Origin: Oscillospiraceae bacterium
GTDB lineage: Bacteria; Bacillota; Clostridia; Oscillospirales; Oscillospiraceae
Direction of reading: 5' to 3'
Assembly: GCA_021771265.1 (NCBI GenBank)
Contig: JAETPK010000010.1
Coordinates: forward strand, 1-41,351
Length of the DNA: 41,351 nt
This document shows, piece after piece, positions 15,297 to 22,662 of this stretch. Numbering within the stretch: position 1 is the first letter of the stretch; each line of letters opens with the position of its first letter. Made by a program: the position numbers and the translations under genes. The notes beneath the pieces were generated by a model. It was not told the origin of the DNA and searched no databases. It was given only the letters and a program-made list of their open reading frames with translations.

Positions 15297-17897
15297 AAGC
15301 TTCTGCTTCCACTCGTAAATGAGGCTCATGGCCTCGATGGGCGTCAGCGTGTCCGGCTGGCAGCGGCGCAGAGCGTCCAGGACCTCCCCCTCGCCCATGG
15401 CGGTCAGGGACACCTGGTCCTCCTCTTTCCGGGCGACCACATACTGGACGCCGTTTTCCGCCTCCAGCTCCTTTAATACTTTTTTTGCCCGCTGGACCAC
15501 CCGGTCCGGCAGGCCGGCAAGCTTGGCCACCTCGATGCCATAGCTGCGGTCCGCGCCGCCCCGGATGATCTTTCTGAGGAAGGTGATATCCTCCCCCCGG
15601 GTCTTGACGGCGATGTTGTAGTTCACAGCGCCGGGGAGGGTATCCTCCAGCTCCGTCAGCTCATGATAGTGGGTGGCGAAGAGGGTCTTGGCCCCCAGGA
15701 GTTTTTTGTCCGCGCAGTACTCCAGCACCGCCCGGGCGATGGACATGCCGTCAAAAGTGGAGGTGCCCCGGCCGATCTCGTCCAGAATGAGCAGGGAGTG
15801 CTTTGTGGCGTGGCGCAGAATGTCCGCCACCTCCGTCATCTCCACCATGAAGGTGGACTGGCCGGCGCTGAGGTCATCGCTGGCGCCGATGCGGGTGAAA
15901 ATGCGGTCCACCACGCCGATACGGGCGCTGGCCGCCGGCACGAAGGAGCCCATCTGGGCCATGAGGACGATGAGGGCCACCTGGCGCATATAGGTGGACT
16001 TGCCCGCCATGTTGGGGCCGGTGATGATGGCCACCCGCTCTTCCTTCTCCCCCATGAACGTGTCGTTGGGGACGAAGAGGCTGTCCTTCAGCACCTGCTC
16101 CACCACGGGATGGCGGCCGTCCCGGATCTCGATGACGCCGGATTCGTCCACATCCGGCCGGCAGTAGCCATTTCGCACGGCCACGGCGGCAAAGGACGCC
16201 AGGGCGTCCGCCTCCGCTACGGCGGCGGCGGTCTGCTGAATACGGGCCGCCGCCGTGGAGATCTCCTGCCGCAGCTGGGTGAACAGCTCGTATTCCAGCG
16301 CCACCACCCGGTCCGAGGCGGTGAGGATGGTGTGCTCCAGATCCTTGAGTTCCTGGGTGATGTACCGCTCCCCGTTCACCAGGGTCTGCTTGCGGATATA
16401 GGTGTCCGGCACCTGGTCCGTGAAGGACTTGGACACCTCGATGTAATAGCCGAACACCTTGTTGTAGCCGATCTTCAGCGTCCGGATGCCGGTGCGCTCC
16501 TTCTCCTTGGCCTCCATCTCAGCGATGACGCCCTTGCCGCCCTTGAGGATGTGGCGCAGGCGGTCCACCTCCTCATCGTAGCCATCCCGGATGAAGCCGC
16601 CCTCCCGGACGGAGAAGGGGGGCTCGTCGCAGATAACGGCGGCGATGCGGCCACCGATGTCATCCAGCGTGTCCAGTTGGCGCCGCAGCTCCGCCAGGCG
16701 CCCGGTGGAGAACCGCTCCAGCTGCTCCGCCACGGCGGGCAGCTTTTCAATGGCGGCGCGGAGGGACGCCATGTCCCGGCCGCCGGCGGTGCCGTAGACG
16801 ATGCGGCCGATAAGCCGCTCCATGTCTCCCAGGCCCGTCATGGCGGCGATGAGCTCCTCACGCTGGATGGTGTCCTCCACCAAAGCCGCCACGGCGGCAT
16901 TCCGCTTGCAGATGGCGGTGACGGACAAAAGCGGCCGCTCCAGCCAGGACCGGAGGCACCGGGCGCCCATGGGGGTCTTTGTCTTGTCCAGCACCCACAG
17001 AAGGCTCCCCTTCTTCTCCTTGCTCCGCAGGGTCTCCGTCAGCTCCAGATTCCGCCGGGCCGTCAGGTCCAGCTCCATGAAGCGGCCTTCCTCGTAGTAA
17101 TCCAGATCGTTGATGTGGGAGAGGTCCGTCTTCTGGGTCTCGTACAGGTAATCCAGCAATCCCCCCAGGGCCATGGCCGCCGCCGGGGTGCCGGCGGGCA
17201 GGCGGGCAAAGGCCTCGTCCCCGAACTGGCGGCGGATATTCTTTTCCGCCTCATTCAGCAAAAAGCGGCGCTGTCCGCCGTTTTCCACACGGCAGCGGAA
17301 TTTTTCCGTCAAAGCGTCCGTCAGGGCCTTTTCCGCATAGGCGCCGTCGCTCAAAATGGCCTCCGCCGGGGAAAACCGGCCCAGCTCGTTGATGATGTGC
17401 TCCACCCGCTCCTTGCCGGTGAAGGCCGTCAGGTGGGCCTTGCCGGTGGTGATGTCGCAGAAGGCCACGCCCGCCGCCTGGGAATCCAGGTAGATGCCGC
17501 AGAGGAAGTTGCTGGACTTATCGTCCAGGCAGGCGGCGTCGATGACGGTGCCGGGGGTGACCACTCGGATGATGTCCCGCTTCACCAGGCCCTTGGCGGT
17601 GGCAGGGTCTTCCATCTGCTCGCAGATGGCCACCTTGTAGCCCTTGGCAACGAGGCGGGCGATGTAGGCCTCGCTGGCGTGGTAGGGGATGCCGCACATG
17701 GGGATCTGCTCCTCCGCGGGCTTTTGGTGCTTGCCGTGGTCCCGGCTGGTAAGGGTCAGGTCCAGCTCCCGGGAGGCCAGGCGGGCGTCGTCGGCGAACA
17801 TCTCGTAGAAATCGCCCAGGCGGAAAAACAGGATGGAATCCGGGTTGTCCTTTTTGATCTCCAAATATTGCTTCATCATGGGGGTCAGTTCCGCCAT
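15291..17897 (-). CDS. mutS: DNA mismatch repair protein MutS
   Basis: An 868-residue MutS of normal length. The mismatch-reading domain has GDFYEMF (Phe30-x-Glu32). Connector, lever and clamp domains follow, then the ATPase with P-loop TGPNMAGKST, LLILDEIGRGTST (Walker B and signature) and FATHYHEL. The C-terminus binds MutL/clamp partners. The start at 17897 follows GAGGTGA; the frame stays open 165 codons further upstream but only through the intergenic repeat. The last codon (Ser) and stop derive from the inserted element; a detached 75-bp tail copy lies downstream. Confidence 0.98.
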   Translation of the reverse strand: MAELTPMMKQYLEIKKDNPDSILFFRLGDFYEMFADDARLASRELDLTLTSRDHGKHQKPAEEQIPMCGIPYHASEAYIARLVAKGYKVAICEQMEDPATAKGLVKRDIIRVVTPGTVIDAACLDDKSSNFLCGIYLDSQAAGVAFCDITTGKAHLTAFTGKERVEHIINELGRFSPAEAILSDGAYAEKALTDALTEKFRCRVENGGQRRFLLNEAEKNIRRQFGDEAFARLPAGTPAAAMALGGLLDYLYETQKTDLSHINDLDYYEEGRFMELDLTARRNLELTETLRSKEKKGSLLWVLDKTKTPMGARCLRSWLERPLLSVTAICKRNAAVAALVEDTIQREELIAAMTGLGDMERLIGRIVYGTAGGRDMASLRAAIEKLPAVAEQLERFSTGRLAELRRQLDTLDDIGGRIAAVICDEPPFSVREGGFIRDGYDEEVDRLRHILKGGKGVIAEMEAKEKERTGIRTLKIGYNKVFGYYIEVSKSFTDQVPDTYIRKQTLVNGERYITQELKDLEHTILTASDRVVALEYELFTQLRQEISTAAARIQQTAAAVAEADALASFAAVAVRNGYCRPDVDESGVIEIRDGRHPVVEQVLKDSLFVPNDTFMGEKEERVAIITGPNMAGKSTYMRQVALIVLMAQMGSFVPAASARIGVVDRIFTRIGASDDLSAGQSTFMVEMTEVADILRHATKHSLLILDEIGRGTSTFDGMSIARAVLEYCADKKLLGAKTLFATHYHELTELEDTLPGAVNYNIAVKTRGEDITFLRKIIRGGADRSYGIEVAKLAGLPDRVVQRAKKVLKELEAENGVQYVVARKEEDQVSLTAMGEGEVLDALRRCQPDTLTPIEAMSLIYEWKQKLS
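15297..15371 (-). repeat. Functional mutS 3' end, partner of the 75-bp direct repeat
   Basis: The copy joined to the mutS body, identical over all 75 bases to 15085-15159. It ends a few bases before the current stop, where the four-hairpin insert begins. Perfect identity suggests recent origin or gene conversion. Confidence 0.95.
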
Positions 17898-17924
17898 GGG
17901 GGTCACCTCGTTTATATAATATCG

Positions 17925-17940
17925 TAAGCGGTGCCGCTTA
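17925..17940 (-). promoter_or_regulatory. 16-bp palindrome in the mutS leader
   Basis: TAAGCGG-TG-CCGCTTA, a perfect 7-bp stem with a 2-nt gap, ends 27 nt upstream of the mutS start codon. AT-rich sequence with TATTAT and TATAAA lies between it and the ribosome site and could be a -10 region, but no good -35 is seen. It may be an operator or a leader hairpin. Confidence 0.35.
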
Positions 17941-17948
17941 CAGGGGAG

Positions 17949-18411
17949 TGCCTCGATAGAGGCGGGTATTGCACCCCCCATTCTTTTTCGTCTTGGCGAA
18001 AAAGAATGCGCCGTGCACGGTGGAAGAAAAAGCCGCCTAATCCAAACTTGCCCGTTCGGGCAAGTTTGGGGACGCGGACGGTTGTTAGCTGCGACCGGAT
18101 AAAACCCGCCAGGTCTCATCCAAGTGCGCTGCACCTTGGCAATCATCCAGCCTTCAAGCCGCAAGCTGTCACGCTTCCGCAAATTCCGGGGGTGCTTGTC
18201 AAAGCGTCCTGCTTCTCTTCCCGCTGCCGCTCCGCCGGGGGAGTTTCCAAAGAGGGGGCCGCAGCCCCCTCTTTGTGTCGTTTGAAGGGGAGGTCCAGGA
18301 GGGGGAGACCGAAATCCCCCTCCTGGCGTGTCTTTTGGACCGTGCACGGCCCGTTTTCTCCACGAGGAGAAAATGGGGGGTGCATTGCCCAACGCCCATC
18401 GGCGTTGTCAC
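17949..18411 (+). repeat. Multi-hairpin intergenic repeat, copy 2
   Basis: Matches 3368-3832. Hairpins: 17979-18008, 18044-18067, 18251-18272, 18295-18326, 18354-18373 and 18391-18406. Two nested long-range pairings enclose them: TGCACCCCCCAT (17970-17981) with 18373-18384, and GCCGTGCACGGT (18010-18021) with 18339-18350, both perfect over 12 bp. The whole unit could therefore fold as one branched structure. It fills the gap between the stop of the small XRE gene and the mutS leader. It might be a structured RNA or the shell of a non-autonomous element. Confidence 0.85.
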
Positions 18412-18612
18412 CTACCGCTGCCGGCAGGCAAGCTCATCCAAAGAGATGTCATAAAAATCCGCCAGAGCAATCAAGGTAGACAACTGCGGTTCTCTAAGTC
18501 CCAGTTCATAGTTCTGATAGGCACGCCAGCTGACTCCAATTTTTTCCGCAATCCCCTTTTGCGTGAGTTTGTGCGCCGTTCTCAACTGAAAAAGATGTTC
18601 CGCAAATGTCAT
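18412..18612 (-). CDS. Small XRE-family (Cro/CI-like) repressor
   Basis: A 66-residue protein that is essentially one helix-turn-helix domain (LRTAHKLTQKGIAEKIGVSW, then RAYQNYELGLREPQLSTLI). The start at 18612 follows AGAGGAAAAA; an ORF 19 codons longer would run through the operator. The gene diverges from the 81-residue protein gene across a shared promoter region with two palindromes, so self-repression and control of the partner are likely. The stop directly abuts the multi-hairpin repeat. Confidence 0.88.
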   Translation of the reverse strand: MTFAEHLFQLRTAHKLTQKGIAEKIGVSWRAYQNYELGLREPQLSTLIALADFYDISLDELACRQR

Positions 18613-18628
18613 TTTTTCCTCTTTTCTA

Positions 18629-18682
18629 TTGACGCACACAAATATGTGTGATATTATAAACGCACACAAACGTGTGTGTCAA
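18629..18682. promoter_or_regulatory. Overlapping bidirectional promoters with twin operators
   Basis: Plus strand: TTGACG (18629-18634), 17-nt spacer, TATTAT (18652-18657). Minus strand: TTGACA (18682-18677), 18-nt spacer, TATAAT (18658-18653). The two -10 boxes overlap by five base pairs. Each spacer contains one copy of CACACA-N4-TGTGTG (18635-18650 and 18663-18678), 28 bp apart centre to centre. This fits a switch in which one repressor controls both directions and polymerase can occupy only one promoter at a time. Confidence 0.85.
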
Positions 18683-18701
18683 CTTTTTAAGGAGTGATTT
18701 T

Positions 18702-18947
18702 ATGCAAGACTACATCGACATCCTGCTTTCCCACCTGATGGCCACCCGCCAAGGCACCCTTCCGGAAGAATACCTTTCCTTTAAGACCCAGGAGCAGCAG
18801 GCTCTGAACGCCCTGCAAAGTTCCTTCTCCGACAGTCAGGACACGCTGTTCCTCTCCTACGAGGAAACCCGAAACGCCGCTGAGGCCATCAGTATGACCG
18901 CCTTTGCCCGTCAGGCCTTTCTCCTGGCCCGGGAGGTCTATCGTTAA
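18702..18947 (+). CDS. Unidentified 81-residue helical protein
   Basis: An 81-residue, mostly helical acidic protein (MQDYIDILLSHLMATRQGTL start; FARQAFLLAREVYR end). It loosely resembles the small DUF6809-type helical proteins of clostridia, but this is a weak impression. AAGGAG lies 8 nt before the ATG at 18702. It is the only plus-strand gene in the first 24 kb and forms a cassette with the divergent XRE gene. Its stop overlaps the stop of the convergent MBL gene within the four bases TTAA (18944-18947). Pairing of a small repressor with a small protein under mutual operators recalls toxin-antitoxin or phage-type switches; not demonstrated. Confidence 0.7.
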   Translation: MQDYIDILLSHLMATRQGTLPEEYLSFKTQEQQALNALQSSFSDSQDTLFLSYEETRNAAEAISMTAFARQAFLLAREVYR

Positions 18948-19768
18948 ATCTCCGCCACGGTGCCGGCGTGCATGGGCCGCAGCCGCTCCCCCAGAATGCC
19001 GCGGAGCACCTCAAAGGCATACGCCCCGGTGCAGTGGCCCGTATAATACACGGTATCCCCCTTGGCAAGCTCCCGGCCGGTGGCCTCCAGAAGCTCCCCG
19101 CTCTTGGGGTCCGCCGGGTCCAGCTCAAAGAGATGGAAGCCGCCGAACACCGCGTCAGGCCGCCGGCCCAGCTGGGCCTCCGCCGCCCGGACGATGTTCA
19201 CGATGCCGCCGTGGCCGCAGCCGGCGAACAGCACCGCCTTGCCCCAGGCCTCCACCAACAAATGCTGCTCGTGGCGGAACGTGTCACGCCGGAAGCCCTC
19301 CGGCGTCTTTTCCTGCAGTTTTTCCACAACGGGAGTCCAGGAGAACGTGTTGGGGATGTCCCCCAGCAGGGACAGCTCCTCGTCCAGGCGCAGGCCCGGC
19401 GCCGTGGGCACCACCCGGCTCTCCAGCTCCCAGATGTCCGCCTCTAGGCCGATGTAGCGGGGAGTCTCACCGGGCACTACGGCGTAAAAATCGCTGAAGG
19501 CGTCCTGGTTCACCAGCACATCCGCCTGGCTGTTGACCTCGCAGAAGGCCCGCAGGCCGCCGCCGTGGTCGGAGTGGCCGTGGGACAGCACCGCCAGGTC
19601 CACCGCCGCCAGGTCCACGCCCAGCTTTTCCGCGTTTTCAATGAAAGCGCCGTCGGGGCCCATGTCAAATAAAATCTTGTGCCTGGGGGTCTCGATATAC
19701 TGGCTCAGGCCACGGGCGGCGGTCAGGCCGCCGCAGGCCTCGTTTTCCATGAGGGTGAAGATCTTCAT
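18944..19768 (-). CDS. MBL-fold metallo-hydrolase (DHPS-like subgroup)
   Basis: A 274-residue metallo-beta-lactamase-fold enzyme. The metal motif SHGHSDHGGG lies at about residues 62-71, with further ligands in GCGHGG and the C-terminal YTGHCTG. This pattern, with N-terminal TLMENEACGGL and substrate insert, matches the subgroup annotated as 7,8-dihydropterin-6-methyl-aminobenzene-phosphate synthase-like; the true substrate in bacteria is not known. It follows miaB by 12 nt and is likely co-transcribed. Its stop overlaps the convergent 81-residue gene. Confidence 0.85.
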   Translation of the reverse strand: MKIFTLMENEACGGLTAARGLSQYIETPRHKILFDMGPDGAFIENAEKLGVDLAAVDLAVLSHGHSDHGGGLRAFCEVNSQADVLVNQDAFSDFYAVVPGETPRYIGLEADIWELESRVVPTAPGLRLDEELSLLGDIPNTFSWTPVVEKLQEKTPEGFRRDTFRHEQHLLVEAWGKAVLFAGCGHGGIVNIVRAAEAQLGRRPDAVFGGFHLFELDPADPKSGELLEATGRELAKGDTVYYTGHCTGAYAFEVLRGILGERLRPMHAGTVAEI

Positions 19769-19780
19769 AGCGTCCTCCCA

Positions 19781-21196
19781 TCACCGGACCGGCTCGCCGT
19801 ACAGGGCCCAGGTATTGCTGCCGGTGACGGTCACATCCACGAACTGCCCCAGGAGGGATTTGTCCCCCTTCAGCCGCACCAGGCGGTTGCCCTCCGTCCG
19901 GGAGGCCAGGGGGAAATCGGCGTCATCGCTCTCGCCGTCCACCAGCACCCGCACGGTCTTGCCGATGTAGGCGGCGTGGAGGGCGGCGGACTTGGCATTC
20001 TGGACCTCCAGGAGCTTGTCAAACCACTTCTGCTTCTCCGCCCGGGTGGCGGGGTCCGGCATTTGGGCGGCCTTCGTGCCGGGGCGGGGGGAATAAATAA
20101 ACGTGAACAGGGCGTCAAAGCCCACCTCGTCCACCAGGGACACGGTGTCCATGGCCTCGGCCTCCGTCTCCCCGGGAAAGCCGATGATGACGTCGGACGT
20201 CAGCACCAGGCCGGGCATAACGCTTTTGGCGTAATTCACCAGGTCCAGGTACTGGGCCCGGGTGTAGCGGCGGTTCATCTCCTTCAGCACCCGGTCGTTG
20301 CCGGACTGGAAGGGCAGATGCAGCTGCTTGGCCACGTGGGGACAGCGGGCCATGGTGTCAAAAAGCTTTTTCGTGGCGTCCTTTGGGTGGCTGGACATGA
20401 AGCGGATGAGATATTCTCCCGGAATTTTGTCGATGTCCGCCAGCAGGTCCGCGAAGTCGTACCCCAGTCCCAAGTCGTTGCCGTAAGAGTTGACGTTCTG
20501 GCCCAGAAGGGTGATGTCCTTATAGCCGGCCTCCACCAGCTCCCGCACCTCCTGCAAAACGCACTGGGGGTCCCGGCTCCGCTCCCGGCCCCGGACGTAG
20601 GGGACGATGCAGTAGGAGCAGAAGTTGTTGCAGCCGTACATGATGGACACCCAGGCCTTCACGCCCTTCTCCCGCACCACGGGGATGCCCTCGGCGATGG
20701 TGCCGTGCTCATCGTCCACAGCGAAGACCCGCTTGCGCGTTTCGTACACCCGCCAGAGAAGCTCCGGGAACTTCCAAAGGGCGTGGGGGCCGAACACCAG
20801 GTCCACATGGCGGTAGGACTCCCGCACCCGCTTGCTGACCCGCTCCTCCTGGGCCATGCAGCCGCACAGGGCGACCACCTGCTCCGGGTTTTCCTTTTTC
20901 GTGTGAGTCAGCATCCCCAGGTTGCCGAACACCCGCTGCTCCGCGTGCTCCCGGACAGCGCAGGTGTTCAGAATGACCAGGTCCGCCTCCTTGGGGTCCT
21001 GGGTAAAGGTGAAGCCGCAGGCGGCCAACATGCCCATGAGCTTCTGGCCGTCGGCCACGTTCTGCTGGCAGCCGAAGGTATCCACGCAGGCCACGGGATG
21101 GGCCTGGCGAGCGGCGAACATGGCGCGGATCTTTTCCTGAAAGCCCCGCTGGCGGTCCAGGTCCGCCTGGGAGACCAGTACTTGCTTGCGTTCCAA
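19781..21196 (-). CDS. miaB: tRNA-2-methylthio-N6-dimethylallyladenosine synthase MiaB
   Basis: A 471-residue radical-SAM methylthiotransferase. The N-terminal UPF0004 domain carries three auxiliary-cluster cysteines (TFGCQQN, NTCAVRE, LCGCMAQ). The radical-SAM motif is YGCNNFCSYCIVPYVRGRE (C-x3-C-x2-C). A C-terminal TRAM domain ends the protein (GKTVRVLVDGES ... GQFVDVTVTGS). It completes the modification started by MiaA (8319-9263). In many Firmicutes miaB lies next to mutS; here an MBL gene, the XRE cassette and the repeat intervene. Confidence 0.97.
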   Translation of the reverse strand: MERKQVLVSQADLDRQRGFQEKIRAMFAARQAHPVACVDTFGCQQNVADGQKLMGMLAACGFTFTQDPKEADLVILNTCAVREHAEQRVFGNLGMLTHTKKENPEQVVALCGCMAQEERVSKRVRESYRHVDLVFGPHALWKFPELLWRVYETRKRVFAVDDEHGTIAEGIPVVREKGVKAWVSIMYGCNNFCSYCIVPYVRGRERSRDPQCVLQEVRELVEAGYKDITLLGQNVNSYGNDLGLGYDFADLLADIDKIPGEYLIRFMSSHPKDATKKLFDTMARCPHVAKQLHLPFQSGNDRVLKEMNRRYTRAQYLDLVNYAKSVMPGLVLTSDVIIGFPGETEAEAMDTVSLVDEVGFDALFTFIYSPRPGTKAAQMPDPATRAEKQKWFDKLLEVQNAKSAALHAAYIGKTVRVLVDGESDDADFPLASRTEGNRLVRLKGDKSLLGQFVDVTVTGSNTWALYGEPVR

Positions 21197-21265
21197 AAAT
21201 CGTTCCTCCGTGTTTTTATACTTTAACTAAAATATCATAGCATAAAAGGTAAAAAAGCACAAGAA

Positions 21266-21301
21266 AAACCTCGAACGGCGCAAAAGCGCCGTCCGAGGTT
21301 T
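21266..21301 (-). terminator. Rho-independent terminator after the HPr-like gene
   Basis: A 16-bp stem with one mismatch (AAACCTCG-x-ACGGCGC/GCGCCGT-x-CGAGGTTT) and a 4-nt loop, followed on the minus strand by TTTTTCTTG. It separates the HPr-like gene from miaB, so miaB needs its own promoter or readthrough. Confidence 0.85.
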
Positions 21302-21313
21302 CCTTTGGCATTT

Positions 21314-21535
21314 TCACACCATTTTATCCACCAGTTTGCCAAATGCCTTGGGGTTCACATTATCCGACGCCACCACGCGGGCCTTCTTCCCCACCAGGGA
21401 GAACAGGCCCAGCAGAGAGCGGGCATCCAGCATGACGGTGTCGGTGCTCAGCCAGACCTCGTAGGGGACTTTGGAAGCCAGCTGGTTGATTTTTTCCACC
21501 TGGCTCTTGCTGGTGATCTCGATCGTCTTCGTCAT
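21314..21535 (-). CDS. HPr-like protein lacking the phosphorylatable histidine
   Basis: A 73-residue protein with the size and C-terminal pattern of HPr of the PTS: VMLDARSLLGLFSLVGKKARV matches the region around the regulatory Ser46. The N-terminal active-site segment (normally GxHARPA with His15) is missing; here the equivalent region reads KINQLASKVPYEVW. It cannot relay phosphate from enzyme I in the usual way, but may be regulated by HPr kinase at the serine, like Bacillus Crh. It is a single-gene unit with its own consensus promoter and terminator. Confidence 0.75.
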   Translation of the reverse strand: MTKTIEITSKSQVEKINQLASKVPYEVWLSTDTVMLDARSLLGLFSLVGKKARVVASDNVNPKAFGKLVDKMV

Positions 21536-21594
21536 CGTAATTTCCTTTCTTGCCTTTCCGGGAAGCCGGAGCGGCCGCCCTGAATTCGGCCCAT

Positions 21595-21623
21595 ATTCTA
21601 TCAGCGGTCACAGCTGCTGTCAA
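21595..21623 (-). promoter_or_regulatory. Promoter of the HPr-like gene
   Basis: On the minus strand TTGACA (21623-21618), a 17-nt spacer and TAGAAT (21600-21595) form a near-consensus sigma-A promoter. It lies about 60 nt ahead of the start codon. Confidence 0.8.
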
Positions 21624-21704
21624 CGATTGTTTTGATCAGATTTGTTGAAAGTAATCGATTGCTTTTTGTGCATTTTTTATGTTTCGCTTTCAAATCTTTC
21701 CGCA

Positions 21705-21739
21705 AAAACGGGCAGGGCTTCCTCTGGAAGCCCTGCCCG
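21705..21739 (-). terminator. Rho-independent terminator after the RluD-type gene
   Basis: A perfect 13-bp stem GGGCAGGGCTTCC/GGAAGCCCTGCCC with a 3-nt loop (21710-21738), followed on the minus strand by GTTTTTGCGG. It starts 9 nt after the pseudouridine synthase stop. Confidence 0.85.
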
Positions 21740-21747
21740 AATGCCGG

Positions 21748-22662
21748 TCAGACGCATGTGTATTTTTTCAGCTGGGCTTCAAACTCCTCCGGCAGGCCGC
21801 AGGAGAGCTCCACCAGCTCTCCGGTGCGGGGATGGCGGAACCGCAGCCCCACGGCATGGAGGCACTGGCCCTGGAGACCGGGAACGGGCTTTTTGGCGCC
21901 GTACACCGTATCCCCCAGAATGGGGTGGCCCAGGTGGGCCATGTGGACCCGGATCTGGTGGGTGCGTCCGGTCTCCAGCCGGCACTCCACGTAGGTGCAG
22001 CCCCGCAGCCGCTTCAGCACCAGCCAGTGGGTGACGGCGGGACGGCCGCCGGCCACCACTGCCATTTTCTTCCGGTCCACGGGATGGCGGCCGATGGGGG
22101 CGTCCACAGTGCCGGCGTCCTCCCGGAGATTGCCCACCACGATGCAGCGGTACACCCGGGCCAGAGTGTGGTCCTGGAGCTGGGCGGCCAGACACTGGTG
22201 GGCGGCGTCGTTCTTGGCGGCAATGATGAGGCCGGAGGTGTCCCGGTCGATGCGGTGGACGATACCCGGGCGCAGCTGCCCGCCGATGCCCGACAGAGAG
22301 CCGCCGCAGTGGTACAGCAGGGCGTTGACCAGGGTGCCGTCCGGATGGCCGGGGGCCGGGTGGACCACCAGGCCTTTGGGCTTGTTCACCACGATGACAT
22401 CCTCGTCCTCGTACACAATGTCCAGGGGGATGTTCTGGGGCGCCGCGTCCACCGGCTTCGGTTCCGGGAGGGAGACCTCCAGGAGCTCGGCGCCGGTGAG
22501 CTTGTGGTTTTTCGCCAGGGGCTTTCCGCCCCAGGTGACCCGCCCCTCCTCCAACAGCCGCGCCGCGGCGGAGCGGGTCAGTCCCTCCACCCGGGCGGCC
22601 AGCCAGGCATCCACCCGGGTGCCGGCATCTTCCTTATTCGGTTGGAGCGTCAGATCCTCCAT
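21748..22662 (-). CDS. RluD-family 23S rRNA pseudouridine synthase
   Basis: A 304-residue protein with an N-terminal S4 RNA-binding domain (RVDAWLAARVEGLTRSAAARLL) and an RluA/RluD catalytic domain. The catalytic aspartate lies in HRIDRDTSGL, and later RTHQIRVHMAHLGHPILGD confirms the family. The start at 22662 lies inside the lspA 3' end (29-nt overlap) with AAAGGA upstream, giving translational coupling. The lspA-rluD-type pairing is common in bacteria. Whether it modifies the RluD positions of helix 69 is inferred. Confidence 0.93.
   Translation of the reverse strand: MEDLTLQPNKEDAGTRVDAWLAARVEGLTRSAAARLLEEGRVTWGGKPLAKNHKLTGAELLEVSLPEPKPVDAAPQNIPLDIVYEDEDVIVVNKPKGLVVHPAPGHPDGTLVNALLYHCGGSLSGIGGQLRPGIVHRIDRDTSGLIIAAKNDAAHQCLAAQLQDHTLARVYRCIVVGNLREDAGTVDAPIGRHPVDRKKMAVVAGGRPAVTHWLVLKRLRGCTYVECRLETGRTHQIRVHMAHLGHPILGDTVYGAKKPVPGLQGQCLHAVGLRFRHPRTGELVELSCGLPEEFEAQLKKYTCV

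Noticed and set aside
15663-17927. A 754-codon open frame on the plus strand
   Set aside because: It is the antisense shadow of mutS, with no ribosome site and no recognisable domain.
17898-18392. An N-terminal extension of MutS of 165 codons, open in frame through the multi-hairpin repeat
   Set aside because: It has no ribosome site and MutS already has its standard N-terminus at 17897. In the stretch of about 60 codons that is also open in copy 1, seven base changes give four residue changes and only two are silent, so protein selection is not seen.
18635-18678. Two CACACA-type repeats considered as a minimal CRISPR array
   Set aside because: They are short palindromes placed exactly in promoter spacers, with only two units and no cas genes; operators explain them better.
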